From Lachnospiraceae bacterium (GTDB lineage Bacteria; Bacillota; Clostridia; Lachnospirales; Lachnospiraceae): DNA of 9,145 nucleotides. Where the stretch lies: contig JAILIO010000059.1 of NCBI GenBank assembly GCA_024695225.1, forward strand, positions 1 to 9,145, read 5' to 3'. Positions 6,827 through 9,145 of the stretch are shown one piece after another (position 1 is the stretch's first letter; every line of letters starts with the position of its first letter). The translations under genes and the position numbers were made by a program. The notes beneath the pieces are model-generated. The model did no database searches, was not told the DNA's origin, and saw nothing but the letters and a program-made list of their open reading frames with translations.

Positions 6827-7648
6827 TCACCTCTTCAGCTGATTTGCTTCATCCATCATCGTATCGGTTGTGGTAATAACCTTCGAATTCATCTCGTAGG
6901 CTCTCTGGGAAACGATGAGATTTACCATCTCATCGGCCACGGAAACATTTGAGCCTTCCAGATATCCCTGTCTGATGACACTCTTCTCGACGTTGTTATT
7001 TGTGGCTTCGTTTAAGGGCTGACCGCTGTTGTCGGTAACACTCCATATGCTGTCGCCCTCCCTCTGCAGACCGCCGGGATTGTTGAACTGATACAGACCT
7101 ATCTGCATATTTGCGATGGGCTGCAGATTGTTCTGTGCATCAGGATAACACACTCTGCCCTCTGAGTCCACAACCACTTTGCTGGCCACATAAGAGGAAT
7201 TCAGCTGGATATTTGCTCCCGTGGTGCTCTGTACGGGACGTCCTTCCGCATCGCACAATACCAGTCCGCCACCTGTGGCAAGGGACCAGTTGAAATTGCC
7301 GTTACGGGTATAATAAGTGTTTCCATCGGCGCCCTTCACGGCGAAGAATCCCTTTCCGGATATGGCAAAGGATGTATCGCTCTCAGAGGCGAGAAGACTT
7401 CCCTGGGTAAATATCTGATTTATGGAAGAAGTCCTGGTTCCCAGTCCCACCTGAGATGTGGTGGGCTTTCTCTCCGCATTTGCAGTGGTGGTCTTGGTCT
7501 GCAGCGTTTGATATAAAAGGGACTTGAACTCGGGATCCTGCGACTTGTAACCCGTTGTATTTACGTTAGCCAGATTATTTGCAATGGTGTCGACGGCTGT
7601 CTGCTGGGCATTCATGCCCGTTGCGCCTGTCCAAAGTGATCTTACCAT
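6827..7648 (-). CDS. flgG: Flagellar basal-body rod protein FlgG (FlhP-like)
   Basis: A 273-residue flagellar rod/hook-family protein. The N-terminal signature MVRSLWTGATGMNAQQTAVDTIANNLANVNTTGYK (residues 1-35) holds the ANNLANVNTTGYK motif of axial proteins. The FlgG-type core is seen at SGKGFFAVKG (97-106) and YTRNGNFNW (113-121). The C-terminus is QGYLEGSNVSVADEMVNLIVSQRAYEMNSKVITTTD (227-262), the conserved closing segment. Both ends should form the coiled-coil part of the rod, exported by the flagellar type III system without a cleaved signal. The sequence is closer to distal-rod FlgG than its neighbour is. In B. subtilis the matching pair downstream of mbl is flhO-flhP. AGGAGA lies just upstream of the ATG, and 19 nt separate it from the previous gene. 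Confidence 0.94.
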   Translation of the reverse strand: MVRSLWTGATGMNAQQTAVDTIANNLANVNTTGYKSQDPEFKSLLYQTLQTKTTTANAERKPTTSQVGLGTRTSSINQIFTQGSLLASESDTSFAISGKGFFAVKGADGNTYYTRNGNFNWSLATGGGLVLCDAEGRPVQSTTGANIQLNSSYVASKVVVDSEGRVCYPDAQNNLQPIANMQIGLYQFNNPGGLQREGDSIWSVTDNSGQPLNEATNNNVEKSVIRQGYLEGSNVSVADEMVNLIVSQRAYEMNSKVITTTDTMMDEANQLKR

Positions 7649-7667
7649 ATCATTCTCCTTTCAATCG

Positions 7668-8489
7668 TCAGCTGCCTACACGACCCAGATTGTTGACAAC
7701 AGGATCCAGAGTTGAATCCACAGTCTGTATCATCTTCTGGTTTGATTCGTACTGTCTCTGTATTGCGATGAGGCTCACCATCTCGTCAACCACGGACACA
7801 TTGGAGGTCTCCAGGTATCCGGAGAAGATCTGGGTGCCGCCGGGCTGGTTGTTGGCCACAAAGGCTTCTTCTTTCTCAGATCCGTCGATGGGCTGCTCTA
7901 TGGGCTGGAAATAATTCTCGCCGTATCTCTCTATCTTGTCGTAATTCTGAAAATCGTATATGCCGATCTTCGCCACTGTCTGCCCGTTCTGATAGATGGT
8001 GCCGTCCCTGTCTATCTCGGAATCTGTCAGGGTGTTGAGTTTTATGTGATTTCCGTTCACATCCAGGACGAAATCCCCTTCCTGGGTGGTCAGCTCACCG
8101 TTCTGGGTGAGGGTGAAGTTTCCGTCCCTGGTGTATTTTACCTCATTTCCGCCGCCCTTATTTGCAAACTCTATGGCGAAAAATCCCTTGTCCGTAAGCG
8201 CCAGATCGTAGGGGTTTCCGGTCTCCTTGATTGGGCCTTCGGAATAATCCACATAGTTCTCGCCGATCTTTACGCCCGGCTGCATATCGCCGATATACTG
8301 GGGCAGGTGGCCGTTGGTGTAGGTCATGTCCTTTATCTTGAAATCAAACACATCCTTGAAAGTCTGGCTGGTGGTTCCTTCCTTTTTGTAGCCGTTGGTG
8401 GCGTAGTTTGCCACGTTGTTTGCGGCCACATCCAGACGGTGCTGTTCATTTATCATCCCGGAATGGGCGATATAGAGTCCTTTTGTCAT
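7668..8489 (-). CDS. flgF: Flagellar basal-body rod protein, FlgF/FlhO-like
   Basis: A 273-residue rod protein paralogous to its neighbour and of exactly the same length. The N-terminus MTKGLYIAHSGMINEQHRLDVAANNVANYATNGYK (1-35) has the axial-protein ANNVAN..TNGYK motif. The middle shows TDKGFFAIE (99-107) and YTRDGNFTLTQNGEL (119-133). The C-terminus is SGYLETSNVSVVDEMVSLIAIQRQYESNQKMIQTVD (223-258). The more divergent N-terminus (YIAHSGM rather than SLWTGATGM) fits the proximal/FlgF-FlhO type; in some annotations it would be called FlgG or simply a flagellar hook-basal body protein. TGAGG 7 nt before the ATG is a fair ribosome binding site. It is the first gene after the candidate sigma-28 promoter and so heads the presumed operon. 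Confidence 0.9.
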   Translation of the reverse strand: MTKGLYIAHSGMINEQHRLDVAANNVANYATNGYKKEGTTSQTFKDVFDFKIKDMTYTNGHLPQYIGDMQPGVKIGENYVDYSEGPIKETGNPYDLALTDKGFFAIEFANKGGGNEVKYTRDGNFTLTQNGELTTQEGDFVLDVNGNHIKLNTLTDSEIDRDGTIYQNGQTVAKIGIYDFQNYDKIERYGENYFQPIEQPIDGSEKEEAFVANNQPGGTQIFSGYLETSNVSVVDEMVSLIAIQRQYESNQKMIQTVDSTLDPVVNNLGRVGS

Positions 8490-8496
8490 GTGTGTT

Positions 8497-8518
8497 CCTC
8501 ACCCGGATCAACGATCCG
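8497..8518 (-). promoter_or_regulatory. Perfect 6-bp hairpin next to the flgF ribosome binding site
   Basis: CGGATC (8518-8513), a 3-nt loop and GATCCG (8509-8504) form a perfect small stem on the minus strand. Three bases later comes TGAGG (8501-8497), the presumed flgF ribosome binding site. It may affect ribosome access or be a protein target, but a 6-bp palindrome can also occur by chance. Confidence 0.4.
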
Positions 8519-8540
8519 ACAATTGTTTGATAACGACAAA

Positions 8541-8573
8541 GAGGACACGAAAGAGATCGACTTCCATGTCCTC
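8541..8573 (-). terminator. 13-bp stem-loop after mreB: weak terminator or 5' leader hairpin
   Basis: On the minus strand, GAGGACATGGAAG (8573-8561) can pair with CTTTCGTGTCCTC (8553-8541) over 13 bp, including two G-U pairs, around a 7-nt loop. The stem begins 31 nt after the mreB stop and is followed by TTTGTCGTT, only a moderate T run. It could end mreB transcription. It also lies almost exactly where transcripts from the upstream sigma-28-like promoter would begin, so it may instead cap and stabilise the 5' end of the flagellar mRNA. Pairing is seen directly; the role is inferred. Confidence 0.5.
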
Positions 8574-8580
8574 ACATTTA

Positions 8581-8607
8581 TTATCGGACAGATCAGAAAA
8601 AACTTTA
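8581..8607 (-). promoter_or_regulatory. Candidate sigma-28 (SigD/FliA) flagellar promoter
   Basis: Reading the minus strand, TAAAGTTT (8607-8600), 11 nt, then TCCGATAA (8588-8581). The enteric sigma-28 consensus is TAAAGTTT-N11-GCCGATAA, so 15 of 16 positions match at the exact spacing; it also fits the B. subtilis SigD form (TAAA, about 15 nt, GCCGATAT) at 10 of 12 positions. The first three bases are the TAA stop of mreB. The start of transcription should be near 8573, about 85 nt before the flgF ATG. The promoter lies in the only sizeable gap of the window and directly upstream of rod genes, which is where such a site is expected. Confidence 0.82.
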
Positions 8608-9145
8608 GTCCTCTCTGTAACCTGCCAAAAATTCTACATATTTTCCTGTTCCTATGGCCACTGCAGTCATGGGATCGTCTGCAGTCATGGTGTTTATGCC
8701 GGTCTTTGTGGATATCAGATCCTCAAGTCCTCTCAGCAGGCTGCCTCCGCCTGTGAGCACTATACCGCGGTCCGCTATATCCGCCGCAAGCTCGGGCTTC
8801 GTCTGCTCGAGAACGCTGTGGATGGTGTCAACTATCTGGGAAGTGGTCTCCCTGAGGGCTTCCTCCGTCTCCTCGCTGGACACCTTCACGGTCCTGGGAA
8901 GTCCCGTCACAAGGTAACGGCCCCTGACATCCATATAATCCACAGCCTCGTTGGGATAGGCGCGGCCGATCTTGATCTTCATGTCTTCTGCGGTGCGCTC
9001 ACCGACCAGGAGATTGTGTTTCTTTCTCATATATCTCACCAGGGCCTCGTCAAAATCATCCCCGGCGATCTTTATGGAAGCGGACACAACCGTGCCACCA
9101 AGGGAAATGACTGCGATGTCCGTGGTACCGCCGCCGATATCCACG
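8605..9145 (-). CDS. MreB/Mbl-family cell-shape actin (5' part cut by window)
   Basis: The C-terminal 179 residues of a bacterial actin, about half of the usual 330-345. The frame is open to the window edge and the true start lies outside. It begins within the nucleotide-binding phosphate motif DIGGGTTDIAVISLGG, followed by GDDFDEALVRYMRKKHNLLVGERTAEDMKIKIG, typical of MreB, and contains the adenosine-binding motif GIVLTGGGSLLRGLEDL. It ends YVEFLAGYRED with TAA. MreB-type filaments guide cell-wall synthesis along the side wall in rod-shaped cells. In B. subtilis the paralogue mbl sits directly upstream of flhO-flhP, so the position favours Mbl, but sequence alone does not let me separate MreB from Mbl, and I leave the symbol empty. 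The stop codon is part of the candidate flagellar promoter. Confidence 0.93.
   Translation of the reverse strand, partial: VDIGGGTTDIAVISLGGTVVSASIKIAGDDFDEALVRYMRKKHNLLVGERTAEDMKIKIGRAYPNEAVDYMDVRGRYLVTGLPRTVKVSSEETEEALRETTSQIVDTIHSVLEQTKPELAADIADRGIVLTGGGSLLRGLEDLISTKTGINTMTADDPMTAVAIGTGKYVEFLAGYRED

Noticed and set aside
8046..8756. + strand open frame (236 codons) running across the mreB-flgF gap
   Set aside because: It covers two conserved genes in antisense and the regulatory gap; no family features were seen.

Overview
The window looks like chromosomal DNA from a motile member of the Clostridia, most likely Lachnospiraceae. This rests on Firmicutes-type flagellar rod genes behind an MreB/Mbl gene, a ComFC-YvyF pair, the CdaA/CdaR c-di-AMP pair, strong GGAGG ribosome binding sites, and roughly 50% GC by eye. 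Every gene I can support is on the minus strand, so the window reads from high to low coordinates. Both ends cut through genes.

Layout in the direction of transcription: the C-terminal half of an MreB/Mbl actin (9145-8605); a 115-bp gap (8604-8490) holding a very good sigma-28 (SigD/FliA) promoter candidate and two hairpins; flagellar rod genes flgF-like/flhO (8489-7668) and flgG/flhP (7648-6827); a small FlgJ-type rod-binding protein (6822-6331); the helicase recD2 (about 6317-4047); comFC (4050-3340); the zinc-ribbon flagellar-operon protein YvyF (3326-2919); two unrecognised membrane proteins (2919-2521 and 2524-1514); the diadenylate cyclase cdaA (1517-624); and the N-terminal part of its regulator cdaR (627 to beyond position 1).

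From flgF to cdaR the genes are packed with no gap above 37 nt, and most junctions are 1- or 4-nt stop/start overlaps. The whole 8.5 kb therefore looks like one transcription unit. The only promoter I can see is the sigma-28-like one: TAAAGTTT, 11 nt, TCCGATAA. It starts on the stop codon of mreB and differs from the enteric consensus at one of 16 positions. If it works, flagellar rod assembly, a RecD2 helicase, a ComF protein and synthesis of c-di-AMP would share a motility-type promoter.

The arrangement joins blocks that are separate in Bacillus subtilis (mbl-flhO-flhP, comFC-yvyF, cdaA-cdaR). Two uncharacterised membrane proteins sit directly in front of cdaA. I saw no mobile elements, CRISPR arrays, tRNA or rRNA genes.
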